From: an uncultured bacterium | GTDB taxonomy: Bacteria; Spirochaetota; UBA4802; UB4802 | Direction of reading: 5' to 3' | DNA length: 64,000 bases | NCBI GenBank assembly: GCA_937920495.1 | Contig: CALEUQ010000001.1 | Coordinates: 62,001-126,000 of the forward strand | Shown: positions 29,676-39,311 of the stretch, one piece after another | How positions within the stretch are numbered: position 1 is the first letter of the stretch | Layout: each line of letters begins with the position of its first letter | Translations under genes and position numbers: made by a program | Notes under the pieces: model-generated | Told to the model about the DNA's origin: nothing | Databases searched by the model: none | The model's input: the letters and a program-made list of their open reading frames with translations, nothing else

Positions 29676-30746
29676 TCATTGCAACTTTTGCATGGTTTCT
29701 TTGATTCTCTTTGATCGCACAATATAGGCTTTTGCAACATCATTATCGGGATCAATTACAAGCACTACATTCATAGTTGCAATACAATTATCGTAATCTT
29801 TTTTGTTGAATGACTCAATAGCCATTTTGGTTAGTTTAAGAATTTCAGATGTATACTTCATCTTCATTTGTTGTAATAGCATTTCTGCATGGGCAATATA
29901 GGTTGATGCGTTAGCAATCAGTGGCAATGCCTCAAACTCCCTGTGCTGCTTCAACAGGACCAGTGCAGAATTATATTGTTCTAAGGCTAACGAAATCGAA
30001 GCGATGTAATGCAATGCATTTTTATGATCGGGTTTAAGCGATAGTACCTTGTGAAAGCAATCCAGTGCTTGTACATGGTCTTTTTTTTGTACATACTCTG
30101 TTCCGCAATTGTACAGGTGTTCAATCCGTTTTTCATGTATTTTGGCGGTTTCTGCTTCTTTAGCTATGTAGTAAAGAGGCTGATGCAGTGCAAACTGATA
30201 ACCTGCTTTCATGCAGATTACAATATTCTGGAATTTTTTGTGCGATAGTTCCGATAAAAGATATGTGCATTCAGTAGCAATAAGTGTTCGCGGGAATATG
30301 CCCTTTGCTATCCCTGCGCTCATCGCTATTCCAGATTTATACGTTGCATCGTTAACACCTGTGTTTGTGGCAAAAAGGGTATGATACTGCACGCAAAATC
30401 CTGCTCCTGCATATAATGTGACGTCATAAGGGATAGTAAAGTATAACGATGGTATGATGGTGATACCAAATGACTGCATGGTTGAATTGCTGCTGTGTGT
30501 CAGAGTAAATCGGCTGTAGGTAAGGGAGTTGTTAATCATACCCCAATCGGCAAAAGGAACAAAGAAAAAAAGACCAGCACCAATTCCATTATCCAGACTG
30601 TTGCTATAATAGCCAGTTATAACAGAATATCCTGCAACAGTGCCAACGGTTACATAGTCAGGAAACACTATGTCCGCATAGCTTGTATAAGAAGGTATTA
30701 TTATAATAAAGAGCATAATTAAAATTGTAAAAATTAAAGCCTTCAC
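29676..30746 (-). CDS. exported beta-barrel-like protein with TPR repeats
   Basis: A 356-residue protein with a signal peptide (hydrophobic residues 4-20, then TSYADIV). The first 170 residues have alternating, Gly/Tyr-rich strands (GAGLFFFVPFADW, YFTIPYDVTLYAGAGF), suggesting an outer-membrane or barrel-like segment. The second half has tetratricopeptide repeats: KDHVQALDCFHKVLSLKPDHKNAL and QYNSALVLL are clear. GTG start at 30746, since the overlapping ATG runs into a stop. It directly precedes the hybrid sensor gene and may be its signalling partner. Family unknown. Confidence 0.75.
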   Translation of the reverse strand: MKALIFTILIMLFIIIIPSYTSYADIVFPDYVTVGTVAGYSVITGYYSNSLDNGIGAGLFFFVPFADWGMINNSLTYSRFTLTHSSNSTMQSFGITIIPSLYFTIPYDVTLYAGAGFCVQYHTLFATNTGVNDATYKSGIAMSAGIAKGIFPRTLIATECTYLLSELSHKKFQNIVICMKAGYQFALHQPLYYIAKEAETAKIHEKRIEHLYNCGTEYVQKKDHVQALDCFHKVLSLKPDHKNALHYIASISLALEQYNSALVLLKQHREFEALPLIANASTYIAHAEMLLQQMKMKYTSEILKLTKMAIESFNKKDYDNCIATMNVVLVIDPDNDVAKAYIVRSKRIKETMQKLQ

Positions 30747-30779
30747 ATGTATCTCGTGTTTGATTGTAAAAAATATGTA

Positions 30780-31751
30780 TTACCAGCACAATCCTAAAAG
30801 GTGTAATGTATTATTGCAATTTCTGTCATTACTGTAAATCCAATCTTCTTTCTTATTGTGATAACCACTTCTTCCATTATTTGTGTTATCATTAGAAGTC
30901 CAGCTATTGCATGTATTATCTGTATCGCATGATCCATCCTGCAAGCTGCCCGACCGCCAGAAACTATCGCACACGCCTAGTTGTTTTAATGGAGCAAGTA
31001 TAGTACCATCAAGCAAATCATACCAGTTGTATGCTATGATGTTGCCTGTTGATGAATATATAGCCCAGTTGGTGGGAACACCATAGTGTTCCGGGAAATT
31101 TTTTATTGCATCAGTACAGTCAATACTTATGAAGGCAACATAATTATCTTTCGGTAGTGCAGAATACTTATTGATAAGTGCTCTATGTACCAGCTCGTTA
31201 ATTTCATTACGTGCAGAATTTGAATTTGAAACCATCGCTCCGTTGTATTTCCCGGCACTAAAAAGGTATATGCGCCCAATTGTAGTAAATGATGAAGGAT
31301 TGTATATTGATATATTGCCATCAGGATCACGTACGCACACATTAACAAAATATTGTGTGCCATACAGTAAACTGGTTATAAAATACTCATTTACAGGACT
31401 GCTGGACCAATTATTTTCATCAAGAAGTCCAGACTGGAGAATTTCTTTCAATGAAAAAAGAGTAGAAGTACGGCTTAACACTACCTGATACTGCAAGGTT
31501 TCAGAAGGAGAATTATCAGTTGCAGGTGCCCACTGTATTGTTGCTGAATTTTCGGTAATATTAGATATTATTAACAATCCATTATTTCCTGGAATGGGAG
31601 AGTATGTGGATGTAGTATTGGTATAAGAATTTTCTTGATTTATTATAGTATTGAAGTTGTCATCTGTACAGGATACAATAAATGTAATCAACATATATAT
31701 TACTATGAAATACGTTATATGAGAAAATTTTTGTTGTAATATGAAACGCAT
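30780..31751 (-). CDS. lipoprotein with fibronectin III-like and DUF1554-like domains
   Basis: A 323-residue protein with a signal peptide and lipobox (FIVSC, Cys28 counted from the ATG at 31751; an in-frame TTG at 31763 is also possible). Residues about 50-150 look like a fibronectin type III domain (ATIQWAPATDN, QYFVNVCVRDPDGN). The C-terminal half begins IYLFSAGKYNGAM and has the NWYDLLDGT and CNSWTSND features of DUF1554, a domain I associate mainly with Leptospira surface lipoproteins. It is probably surface-exposed or periplasmic. The DUF1554 assignment is from recalled pattern rather than a search. Confidence 0.72.
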   Translation of the reverse strand: MRFILQQKFSHITYFIVIYMLITFIVSCTDDNFNTIINQENSYTNTTSTYSPIPGNNGLLIISNITENSATIQWAPATDNSPSETLQYQVVLSRTSTLFSLKEILQSGLLDENNWSSSPVNEYFITSLLYGTQYFVNVCVRDPDGNISIYNPSSFTTIGRIYLFSAGKYNGAMVSNSNSARNEINELVHRALINKYSALPKDNYVAFISIDCTDAIKNFPEHYGVPTNWAIYSSTGNIIAYNWYDLLDGTILAPLKQLGVCDSFWRSGSLQDGSCDTDNTCNSWTSNDNTNNGRSGYHNKKEDWIYSNDRNCNNTLHLLGLCW

Positions 31752-31763
31752 ATTTAGTATCAA

Positions 31764-32422
31764 AAGAATATTTTAAAAAGAATTATTACATCCAATACCC
31801 CAAACCTTATCAAGATAATAAAATAGCAAATTAATTACAACTTTTTTAGCGATTTTTTTAAAATTTTGGTTAATGGAATAATATGTGGAAAATTGAACAA
31901 AATAGAAAAAATGAAGGGGCTGTCACTTTTTTAAAGCTACGTGATTTGCCATCCAGATTAAAATTGGGATAGTATGACATTTTGTTGTGTCATCATTATG
32001 GGCTGAACGGGAATCTATGCTTCTATTTGCCCGGGCAGATGTGAAATGAACAAATGCTTTTGCCTGGCACTCAAGGAGTTTTTCATTGCATAGATTTTTG
32101 TAATCCAACAAGAGAAAGTATGAAACCATACGTTATGGCATAAACCCTGACGAAATATGATATGCAAAGAGAAAGGATGCCGGACGGTCACCAGGATGGC
32201 GAATGTCAGCTTTCACTCATTTTTAAGAAATTATGTTAATACAAGCAATGGGTTGTGAAATAATTAAATAAAAAGCTTTCTACAAGGTATTAAACCAATT
32301 TAAAATCTTTTTTTATGGATAAATTCATTTTAAAAATATTGAAATTAATGTGAATTTATTTATAAAAATGCTTAAATTGAAGTAATTTTTTGAAAAGTTG
32401 AAATAAATGAAGTATTTTTTAT
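31764..32422. other. long gene-free region
   Basis: About 660 bases, AT-rich, with no convincing gene. A 68-codon minus-strand frame (31923-32129) has no recognisable features. The stretch at 31950-32220 is less AT-rich than its surroundings and may be a decayed gene, but I could not identify it. Confidence 0.45.
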
Positions 32423-32450
32423 TTGACAGTCAAACAGTATTATTTATACA
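32423..32450 (+). promoter_or_regulatory. promoter of the tRNA pair
   Basis: TTGACA at 32423-32428, 16 bases, then TATACA at 32445-32450. The tRNA-Lys begins about 50 bases on, so a short 5' leader would be trimmed by RNase P. Confidence 0.55.
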
Positions 32451-32498
32451 AGGTACATTCTTTTTTTTTGATTAAGAAATAAATATTTTAAGATTTAT

Positions 32499-32571
32499 GA
32501 GTCGCTAGCTCAGTCGGTAGAGCAACTGCCTTTTAAGCAGTGGGTCCGGAGTTCGATTCTCCGGCGACTCA
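32499..32571 (+). tRNA. tRNA-Lys (anticodon TTT)
   Basis: A complete 73-base cloverleaf. The acceptor stem GAGTCGC/GCGACTC is perfect, the D-arm contains AGCTCAGTCGGTAGAGC, the anticodon stem ACTGC/GCAGT encloses CTTTTAA with anticodon TTT, and the T-arm contains GTTCGATTC. Discriminator A; CCA is not encoded. Confidence 0.97.
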
Positions 32572-32630
32572 ATAAAAAAATAATATTGACAGTTTCAATA
32601 TTATTTTTTATCTGGTCAACATCATAAGAT

Positions 32631-32703
<73 letters not shown>

Positions 32704-32706
32704 CAT

Positions 32707-32740
32707 AAAAAACACCGCTTTAAAAAGCGGTGTTTTTTTT
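32707..32740. terminator. bidirectional terminator after tRNA-Glu
   Basis: AACACCGCT (32711-32719) pairs with AGCGGTGTT (32726-32734) and is followed by a T-run to 32740 on the plus strand. On the minus strand, the A-run from 32707 gives the reverse T-tract. It should end both the tRNA transcript and the convergent Fe-S gene, which stops at 32758. Confidence 0.88.
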
Positions 32741-32757
32741 CAGTCATTAAAAACATA

Positions 32758-33816
32758 TTATCCTGCATTTCGTGATTTGCTTTTTTCTTTATACCAATCA
32801 TCCTGATCCTTTGGCGGTACAGAATCCTGTGATTGATCTTTATGTATAAGTGCAATTGCCTGATTGGGGCAGGTTGAAACGCAAAGTCCGCAGCCAATGC
32901 ACTTGTGTTGCAGAATGGAACGCATTCCATCAGTGCTTTGGATGGCCTGAATCTGACATCGTGTTTCACATGTGCCACACTGTGTACACAATTCCTGATT
33001 AATAACGGCATAATAATGTGCGTTTACTGTCTGAGGCATGCCAAAACGTGCAGCAATAAGCTGAACGCAGCAGCAGCCGCAGCAATTACATATAAAATAA
33101 TGCCCTTCCTGGATATTGGCGGTCATATGGACAAGTGCTGCATCCTCTGCCATTTTAAGAATGGATAGTGCCTCATCTTTGGTAATAATTCTTCCTGCAT
33201 GGGGGTGATTATCAAAATAATCAGGATGTTGTGAGATAGATAAGCATACCTCGCGCGGTTTACTGCATCCTCTGTTAAGAAGAGCTGTTTGCTTTTTACA
33301 TATACATTCATTCACTGCAAAGGATTGGCACTGGTTGAGTATGGCAGAAAGTTGTTCATATGGCATGGGTGATGAATCAGATTTCACATGCTGTTCAATG
33401 GGAATTACCTGCATTATCTGCGGTTTGGGGGTTAAGAAGTAAGGACCAACAGTTTTTATGTATTTTGCATGAAGGCGTGCAAACTCTTCATCTATAAATT
33501 TTTGCTGTAATTCGTAAATACCAAGTATCCATGGTACTGCATTGTAGGTTTTGGTATTATTAGTTGTATGGCATTCAATAAGTCCTCTATTCCACATGCT
33601 TTCAAGATGGTGCGATAGATATTCTTTATCCAGCTGGGAGCGGGCAGCTATCTGCTCTACTGTTTCCCGCTGTAGTGTAAGTTTGCAAAAAAGTTCGGCG
33701 TCCCGGGGTGTAAATATCTTTTTTAGAAGCTCTATTTCAATGCCTGTTTGGGTTCGTGGGAAACCATTTGGCATTGAATTGAGATAATCAGCTAATTTAT
33801 GGTAACTATCGCTCAT
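32758..33816 (-). CDS. winged-helix plus ferredoxin-domain Fe-S protein
   Basis: A 352-residue protein. The N-terminal 100 residues look like a winged-helix or HTH segment (ETVEQIAARSQLDKEYLSHHL). The centre has CICKKQ with CSKPREVC and the unusual cysteine run CNCCGCCC. The C-terminus has two 4Fe-4S motifs, CTQCGTCETRC and CIGCGLCVSTCP, typical of a bacterial 8Fe ferredoxin. Similar architecture occurs in redox proteins next to dehydrogenases, but I cannot name the family or partner. A regulator that senses redox state through the clusters is one possibility. One octamer copy lies at the start (33805). Confidence 0.78.
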   Translation of the reverse strand: MSDSYHKLADYLNSMPNGFPRTQTGIEIELLKKIFTPRDAELFCKLTLQRETVEQIAARSQLDKEYLSHHLESMWNRGLIECHTTNNTKTYNAVPWILGIYELQQKFIDEEFARLHAKYIKTVGPYFLTPKPQIMQVIPIEQHVKSDSSPMPYEQLSAILNQCQSFAVNECICKKQTALLNRGCSKPREVCLSISQHPDYFDNHPHAGRIITKDEALSILKMAEDAALVHMTANIQEGHYFICNCCGCCCVQLIAARFGMPQTVNAHYYAVINQELCTQCGTCETRCQIQAIQSTDGMRSILQHKCIGCGLCVSTCPNQAIALIHKDQSQDSVPPKDQDDWYKEKSKSRNAG

Positions 33817-34030
33817 AAAAAACCCCTTATGGATTGTATTGATTTTTTACGATTCATGCATAACAGTGTTATGTTATTTGTAAATAATTAATTGAAAAAA
33901 ATAAAAAAATATTGCGTAAGGATAAAGCGTATTGTACAATAAAAAAGTAAAATAAAGGCCTCAGGGGCGTTTAAAAAAATGCCATTATAGCAGGTATTGA
34001 ATAAATTATCATTTCAGGAATTATCAGTTA

Positions 34031-35227
34031 ATGAAAAATATTATTTGTAATATAGTGTATGCTGGCATCATTTTTTTTGTGTATAGTGTATCCCCAACTA
34101 TTGTTGAGGCTATTACCCTGACCTGGGATATTCCACAAAATGAATCATTAGAATTTGTGTATGATGCAAATATTGAGTACTATGAAGATGGCATATTGCG
34201 AAAAATATATAGTGAACGAAACATCATAGATTTATTGTGTTATAAAAAGAACTCCAATGGGCAGGCAGTTAGAGGCTCTTTTTCAGTTTACAGGAAGAAT
34301 ATCAATGATTATGTATATAGACTGGAAGAACAATATTTTTCTGACTTTTTTATTAATAGCAATGGTGCATTTGTTGTTCCAGAAGATATGTTTATGCCAA
34401 ATTTGCGTCATTTGCCCAGTTTCCCGCAGGCTGATGTGTCTGCAGGTGCAGTATGGAAAGCACCTGTTCACATTGTGTTTAATAATTTTTCAGTACCACT
34501 TGTTCTGTTACTTGAAGCTCAGTATACACTTCTGTTTATACACAATCAAAACAATGAAGCTTTTATCAATTACTCTATACTCATTGATAAAACATTAAAA
34601 GATAAACCATATCCAGATGATATGCCGGTAAAAATATATGGACAGTATGCCGGGCAGGTAATCTGGGATATACAAAAAAATCAGCCAAAAAAATCGGTGA
34701 ATGCCTATAACCTTCTACTTATTTTTGGCAGAACTGGTAAGTTGCACACTATTGAATTCAAGATGTCCATTGATCAACAAAATATGGCGTATCAGCATGT
34801 ACCTGACGATGAAAAAAAGAAGCAGCAAAAGGAGATCGAAAAAGCATTGCAACAGGATGGCGTTTCGGTTGATTCTGATTCACGGGGTATGATCATACGG
34901 TTTTCGGATATTCTTTTTGATTTTGACAAATATAACCTGAATGCTAATGCACGCAACATACTGGACAAACTGATAGAGATAATAAAAGCAAAATACCCCA
35001 ACAATGAGATCATTGTAGAAGGGCACACTGATAATATTGGCTCGGATGAGTATAACCAAAATCTTTCCGAGAAGCGTGCACAGACTGTAGCTTCAATTCT
35101 GAAAGATAAATTAGGGCATGATAAAGTATCCTACCGTGGGATGGGAAAAAGCAAACCTATTGATGACAATGCAACAGCTGCAGGAAGGCAAAAAAACCGA
35201 AGAGTGGAGATAATTATTAAAATGTAG
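34031..35227 (+). CDS. OmpA-family protein
   Basis: A 398-residue exported protein: signal peptide (hydrophobic about 7-25), a novel-looking mid region, and a C-terminal OmpA/MotB peptidoglycan-binding domain (about 285-398). The domain keeps the FDFDKYNLNANARNILDKL opening, the IIVEGHTDNIGSDEYNQNLSEKRAQTV core with the Asp and Arg residues that bind diaminopimelate, and the GRQKNRRVEI end. It probably tethers the outer membrane to the cell wall. The N-terminal domain is not one I recognise. Confidence 0.88.
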   Translation: MKNIICNIVYAGIIFFVYSVSPTIVEAITLTWDIPQNESLEFVYDANIEYYEDGILRKIYSERNIIDLLCYKKNSNGQAVRGSFSVYRKNINDYVYRLEEQYFSDFFINSNGAFVVPEDMFMPNLRHLPSFPQADVSAGAVWKAPVHIVFNNFSVPLVLLLEAQYTLLFIHNQNNEAFINYSILIDKTLKDKPYPDDMPVKIYGQYAGQVIWDIQKNQPKKSVNAYNLLLIFGRTGKLHTIEFKMSIDQQNMAYQHVPDDEKKKQQKEIEKALQQDGVSVDSDSRGMIIRFSDILFDFDKYNLNANARNILDKLIEIIKAKYPNNEIIVEGHTDNIGSDEYNQNLSEKRAQTVASILKDKLGHDKVSYRGMGKSKPIDDNATAAGRQKNRRVEIIIKM

Positions 35228-35228
35228 A

Positions 35229-35972
35229 TTATTGCAGAATTCTTTGTGTCCTTCGGGTAAACCGTTTTGCTTCTGATTTAAACGCCTGTGTAAGCTCTAC
35301 AAGCTCATCAAATCTCTTGATAATAAATAGTGATTTTAGTAAAATCTTAATCTTTGCATCGTCATTAATTTCGTGTATCTGTTTATTGGATGCGATAAAC
35401 GTTTCATCACAAAAGTTAAAAGTTTTTTCAATAAGCTGTCCTACCGGTTCAGAAATTTTTGCAAAGGGCATTCCTGTTTTAAGATGTACATTTTTTAATA
35501 TGAGTGCAATAAGGGTTTTGATATTCCTTTGCTTTGTGGCCTGTATATCCTGCTGCATTTTTTCAAATGCTTTCAGTATCATCTGATTTCTTTCTTTAAT
35601 TGATCTTATAATTTCGCCTTTAATATCCGGTGGCATTTTGGAGAACGATGGGCTGTGATGCGGGAATGCATATTTAAGGTACGCAGGCTGCAGCATGATG
35701 CGTGCACACAGGGTATCATTAAGATTTTCTCCTTCTACAAGAAGTGCAATATCATCCGGCGTAAGTTTTAAAAGGCCTTTTTGCTTTATCACTTCAGGAA
35801 CAGGTAATTGGTATATGAAACCAGCAATGGCTTTGTTTTCGGATGTTTCTGAAGCAAAAAAATAATCGCACAGAAGCCTTAAGAAACCTTTTGCCGGATC
35901 TCGTGAGTCAGGGTCTTCCTCAATGTCGATAATTGCATCAATTAGGTTTTGGTATGTATTCTGTGTTTCCAT
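35229..35972 (-). CDS. hypothetical protein, alpha-helical
   Basis: A 247-residue, largely helical, charged protein without signal peptide or membrane segments. Notable stretches are DDIALLVEGENLNDTLCARIML, IIRSIKERNQMILKAF and the arginine-rich end AKRFTRRTQRIL. No family is recognised. It converges with the OmpA-family gene (one base apart at the stops) and is probably monocistronic. Confidence 0.7.
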   Translation of the reverse strand: METQNTYQNLIDAIIDIEEDPDSRDPAKGFLRLLCDYFFASETSENKAIAGFIYQLPVPEVIKQKGLLKLTPDDIALLVEGENLNDTLCARIMLQPAYLKYAFPHHSPSFSKMPPDIKGEIIRSIKERNQMILKAFEKMQQDIQATKQRNIKTLIALILKNVHLKTGMPFAKISEPVGQLIEKTFNFCDETFIASNKQIHEINDDAKIKILLKSLFIIKRFDELVELTQAFKSEAKRFTRRTQRILQ

Positions 35973-36122
35973 ATTTGGTGGCTAGCCGTTAGGTATTCCT
36001 TACTATATTTTTGTGACAATTGCACAAAACATAAAGCTGTGTGTTGAAACATGATAGTATCATATTATCGTTTAACAAAGTAGAATACTACAATGATATC
36101 ATGAAAAAAGCAATTATTTTTT

Positions 36123-37118
36123 TTAAGGCCGTGCTTTCACATCTGTTGATAGAGGGCTATACATACCTTTTCTGTAATACTGATAACCTATACCTGCTAC
36201 CATAGCTCCATTGTCAGTGCACAGTATGGGTGATGGAAAAAATATTGCATGGTGATCCTTTTTTTTCTCAATGATTAATTCACGCAAACGTTTATTGCTG
36301 GCAACACCACCGGCAATGACCAGCGTGTGAATTTTGAGCCGTTTGGATGCATCAAAAAGTCTGCGTACCAGTATTTCTAAAGCCCGCTCCTGAAAACTGT
36401 ATGCAATCTGGCTTACATCAGCATCAGGATGATCATGGATGTAGTTGATCACTGCAGTCTTAAGACCACTGTATGAAAATGAATATGTGTCATTGCTATC
36501 GGCAAGTATTTTTGGAAATAAGGTTTTTTTTACTGTTGCCTGGCTTGCAAGCTTTTCTATAATTGGACCCCCTGGATATCCTAATGATAAAAATTTTGCC
36601 ACCTTATCAAATGCTTCGCCAACTGCATCGTCAGTTGTACTTCCCAGGAGTTCAAAATTTCCATAATCGTGCACACAATACAGTGCCGTATTCCCACCTG
36701 AAACCAGTAAACCTATAAACGGAAATTCAATGCCGTGTCCTTCTAAAAATGGTGCATACAGATGAGCTTCTAAATGATGGACTGCAATAAGTGGTATGGA
36801 TAGGGTATAGCTTAGTGCCTTTGCTGACTGCAACGCAACCAGTAATGATCCAACAAGCCCGGGTCTGTAGGTTGCAGCAACATATGAAAGATCGTTAAAT
36901 GTGATCGATGCCTGTGTAATGCAATAATCAATCAAATCATTAATGGCCTCTAAATGGGCACGCGATGCAATCTCAGGAACTACGCCATAGTATTCCTTAT
37001 GAAGATGAATCTGGCTGAAGATGGCATGAGACAGTATTGTTTTTCCATCAGCAACTATCGCTACTGCTGTCTCATCACATGAACTTTCCAGTCCTATGCC
37101 TAACACTTTATTGCTCAT
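36123..37118 (-). CDS. tsaD: TsaD, tRNA threonylcarbamoyladenosine transferase
   Basis: TsaD transfers the threonylcarbamoyl group to A37 of ANN-decoding tRNAs, with TsaB and TsaE. The 331-residue length is normal. GLESSCDETAVAIV opens the ASKHA fold, HHLEAHLYAPFL carries the two metal-binding histidines, and LLVSGGNT, DDAVGEAFDKVAKFL, GGPIIEKLA and VIAGGVASNKRLRE are diagnostic. It overlaps the upstream Ctp protease gene by 11 bases. tsaB and tsaE are not in the window. Confidence 0.97.
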   Translation of the reverse strand: MSNKVLGIGLESSCDETAVAIVADGKTILSHAIFSQIHLHKEYYGVVPEIASRAHLEAINDLIDYCITQASITFNDLSYVAATYRPGLVGSLLVALQSAKALSYTLSIPLIAVHHLEAHLYAPFLEGHGIEFPFIGLLVSGGNTALYCVHDYGNFELLGSTTDDAVGEAFDKVAKFLSLGYPGGPIIEKLASQATVKKTLFPKILADSNDTYSFSYSGLKTAVINYIHDHPDADVSQIAYSFQERALEILVRRLFDASKRLKIHTLVIAGGVASNKRLRELIIEKKKDHHAIFFPSPILCTDNGAMVAGIGYQYYRKGMYSPLSTDVKARP

Positions 37119-38475
37119 TAATTACTTTTAATGCCTCTGTGAGCTGATTATCAAATTCAAGGTCATACAGTGGCCGCCTGGAAAAACGGTAAATTTCTGA
37201 TTTTAGAATAAAATTTGCTGTTGCATCAGAAAGTTTAATACTATTCTTTTCTAAAAGTTGTTTAAACTCCTGTTTTACGCTATCATCATATTTTTTATGC
37301 GTTTGTAAAAATTTTTCCAGGATCTTTTCTTTAATCAGTATATTTATCTGCTTTTGTTCTTCTTTGGAGATAGTTATCATGGAAACACTATAATCCGGCT
37401 GAATACCTATGCCGTGAATTGAAACACCAGAAGGTGTATAATATTTAGCGATAGTGAGTGTAATACCGGTATTTTCATCTAAATTGAAGAATTTTTGAAC
37501 CGAGCCTTTGCCAAACGTTTTTTCCCCTAATAGTTTGGCGCGCTTGTTATCCTTTAATGCACCGGATACGATCTCGGAAGCTGAAGCACTTCCCTTATTG
37601 ACAAGTATAATACATTTGCCGGTGAATAACGGATTTGCTGTTGCACGGTATTCCTGCAACGTTTCTTTGCCACCTCTTCCTTTTGTTGATACAATCATAG
37701 TCCCTTTGGGCAAAAACATATCACTGATGGTAATAGCCTGATCCAATAATCCTCCGGGATTCCACCGTAAGTCGATGATGCATTTGTTAATATTATTGTT
37801 CTGGAAATACTGTAACGCTTTTTTTACTTCGTTTGCAGTGTCTTCGCTGAAGACTTTTACTCTAAGATATCCAACGCCAGTGTTATCGATAACTGCGTAA
37901 TTTACTGTTTGTAGCTTTATTGGTAACCGTTCAAGTTCAACATCAAAGGGTTCATCAATGCCTTCGCGAATAATAGAAAGTATTACTTTTGTATGCGGTT
38001 TGCCACGTATCATGGATACAATGTCGTTAATGTTTTTGTTTTTTATTGGCTTGCTATCAATTTTATAGATAATATCGCCGGGCTGTATGCCTGCTTTCAT
38101 TGCAGGTGTGCCTTCAATGGGCGATACAACAACAATATCACCATTTTGCGCAGAAATTTCAATTCCCACGCCAATAAATTCACCACTGGTTTCTTCTTTT
38201 AGCTGGCTGTATTCTTTTTCGTCCAAAAAACGAGAAAACGGATCGTTGAGTGATGCAATCATCCCGCGGATAGCGCCATAAAATAGATTCTTTGAGTCGG
38301 GTTGTTCAACATACTCATTGCGTATAAGCTGATATACCTGATGGAAAAAATCCAGATATTTGAATGAAGGTTCCTGCGCTGAAACAGTAAATGCAACATT
38401 CACGCCAATAAATATTCCTGCAAAAAACGCAATACATGTAATATGGAATGATCGTTTACGTAACCACTGTATCAT
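37108..38475 (-). CDS. ctpA: C-terminal processing peptidase (S41)
   Basis: A 455-residue periplasmic serine protease of the Ctp/Prc family. It has a signal anchor (about 12-32), a PDZ domain (about 105-185, PIEGTPAMKAGIQPGDIIYKID), and the S41 core with IIDLRWNPGGLLDQA, the catalytic serine in GSASASEIV (about 295-303) and the lysine in GEKTFGKGSVQ (about 318-327). All catalytic motifs look intact. The overlapping tsaD follows, and a small exported protein precedes it by 16 bases; these probably form one unit. Confidence 0.93.
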   Translation of the reverse strand: MIQWLRKRSFHITCIAFFAGIFIGVNVAFTVSAQEPSFKYLDFFHQVYQLIRNEYVEQPDSKNLFYGAIRGMIASLNDPFSRFLDEKEYSQLKEETSGEFIGVGIEISAQNGDIVVVSPIEGTPAMKAGIQPGDIIYKIDSKPIKNKNINDIVSMIRGKPHTKVILSIIREGIDEPFDVELERLPIKLQTVNYAVIDNTGVGYLRVKVFSEDTANEVKKALQYFQNNNINKCIIDLRWNPGGLLDQAITISDMFLPKGTMIVSTKGRGGKETLQEYRATANPLFTGKCIILVNKGSASASEIVSGALKDNKRAKLLGEKTFGKGSVQKFFNLDENTGITLTIAKYYTPSGVSIHGIGIQPDYSVSMITISKEEQKQINILIKEKILEKFLQTHKKYDDSVKQEFKQLLEKNSIKLSDATANFILKSEIYRFSRRPLYDLEFDNQLTEALKVINEQ

Positions 38476-38491
38476 ATTGTCCTCACTTAGT

Positions 38492-38767
38492 TTATGGGTT
38501 TACATCAAAAAGCTTATATTTATCAGGATGTTTAGTTTTACAATAATTGTAAAATACCTGCTTGTTTACTTTATAATCCTGCAACACCGTATCCATGATT
38601 TCCCGCCGCTGTTTGGATGATTGCTGTTCGTCAAAACTTTCAACAAATTCACGTGTAAGATATTCCTGCCATAAAATTGTAAATTCTTCATGGGACAATT
38701 TTTCAGCAATACATGCAGTAAAGGATACAAGCATAATACATAATATAAGGGAAAAATATTTCTTCAT
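38492..38767 (-). CDS. small exported protein
   Basis: A 91-residue protein with a signal sequence (MKKYFSLILCIMLVSFTAC) ending in a cysteine that could act as a poor lipobox (FTAC). The mature part is acidic and glutamine-rich. It lies just upstream of the Ctp protease gene on the same strand, so it may be a cofactor or substrate of that protease, but there is no direct evidence. Family unknown. Confidence 0.6.
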   Translation of the reverse strand: MKKYFSLILCIMLVSFTACIAEKLSHEEFTILWQEYLTREFVESFDEQQSSKQRREIMDTVLQDYKVNKQVFYNYCKTKHPDKYKLFDVNP

Positions 38768-39311
38768 AGTTACAATCCCGGCATATTAAATTAAATTTAA
38801 AATAGTTTATAATTGGAAATGTGTAAAATTGTAAAGATTTTTATTAAATAATTTAGATAAAAAATTAAAGTACTTTGACCCTTTTATTCCACATACGTGG
38901 TTTGTATCCACCCCTTTTAATATAATTTATATATATTATTTTGTACATCTTGCAAATAGGATGCATAGCGATCATAACTCATAATGTAGATGAACAATTT
39001 GCAAAAAAAGTGTTTTTACATATACAATATAATATGATTTGCTATCTTTGTAAAGGTCTCACATTATTTTTGCCATCGTGCAGTGTGTTTTTATGTGTTA
39101 TCTTTTCTTTTTATCTCAGATAAAAAAATAAAAATTTTACTTGTACTATCAAATACACGCTGGCATATATCTTAGGAATACTATAGCGCACGCTGTAGTA
39201 TGAGTAATTCATAATAATATTCATATAAGGACTTTATGTATGCACTATTCAGGTCCACCTGATGATAGTAATTATTGCTGGTCACCATATATAACATAAA
39301 GGAGCAATACT
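38768..39311. other. gene-free divergent spacer
   Basis: About 540 AT-rich bases between divergent genes. A 60-codon frame at 38941-39123 has no features and no ribosome site. I see nothing else identifiable beyond expected promoters. Confidence 0.45.

Noticed and set aside
31923-32129. 68-codon minus-strand frame between the DUF1554 gene and the tRNAs
   Set aside because: No ribosome site, no recognisable features, and a composition like chance frames.
38941-39123. 60-codon hydrophobic plus-strand frame
   Set aside because: No ribosome site, no homology recognised, and in an AT-rich spacer such hydrophobic frames arise by chance.
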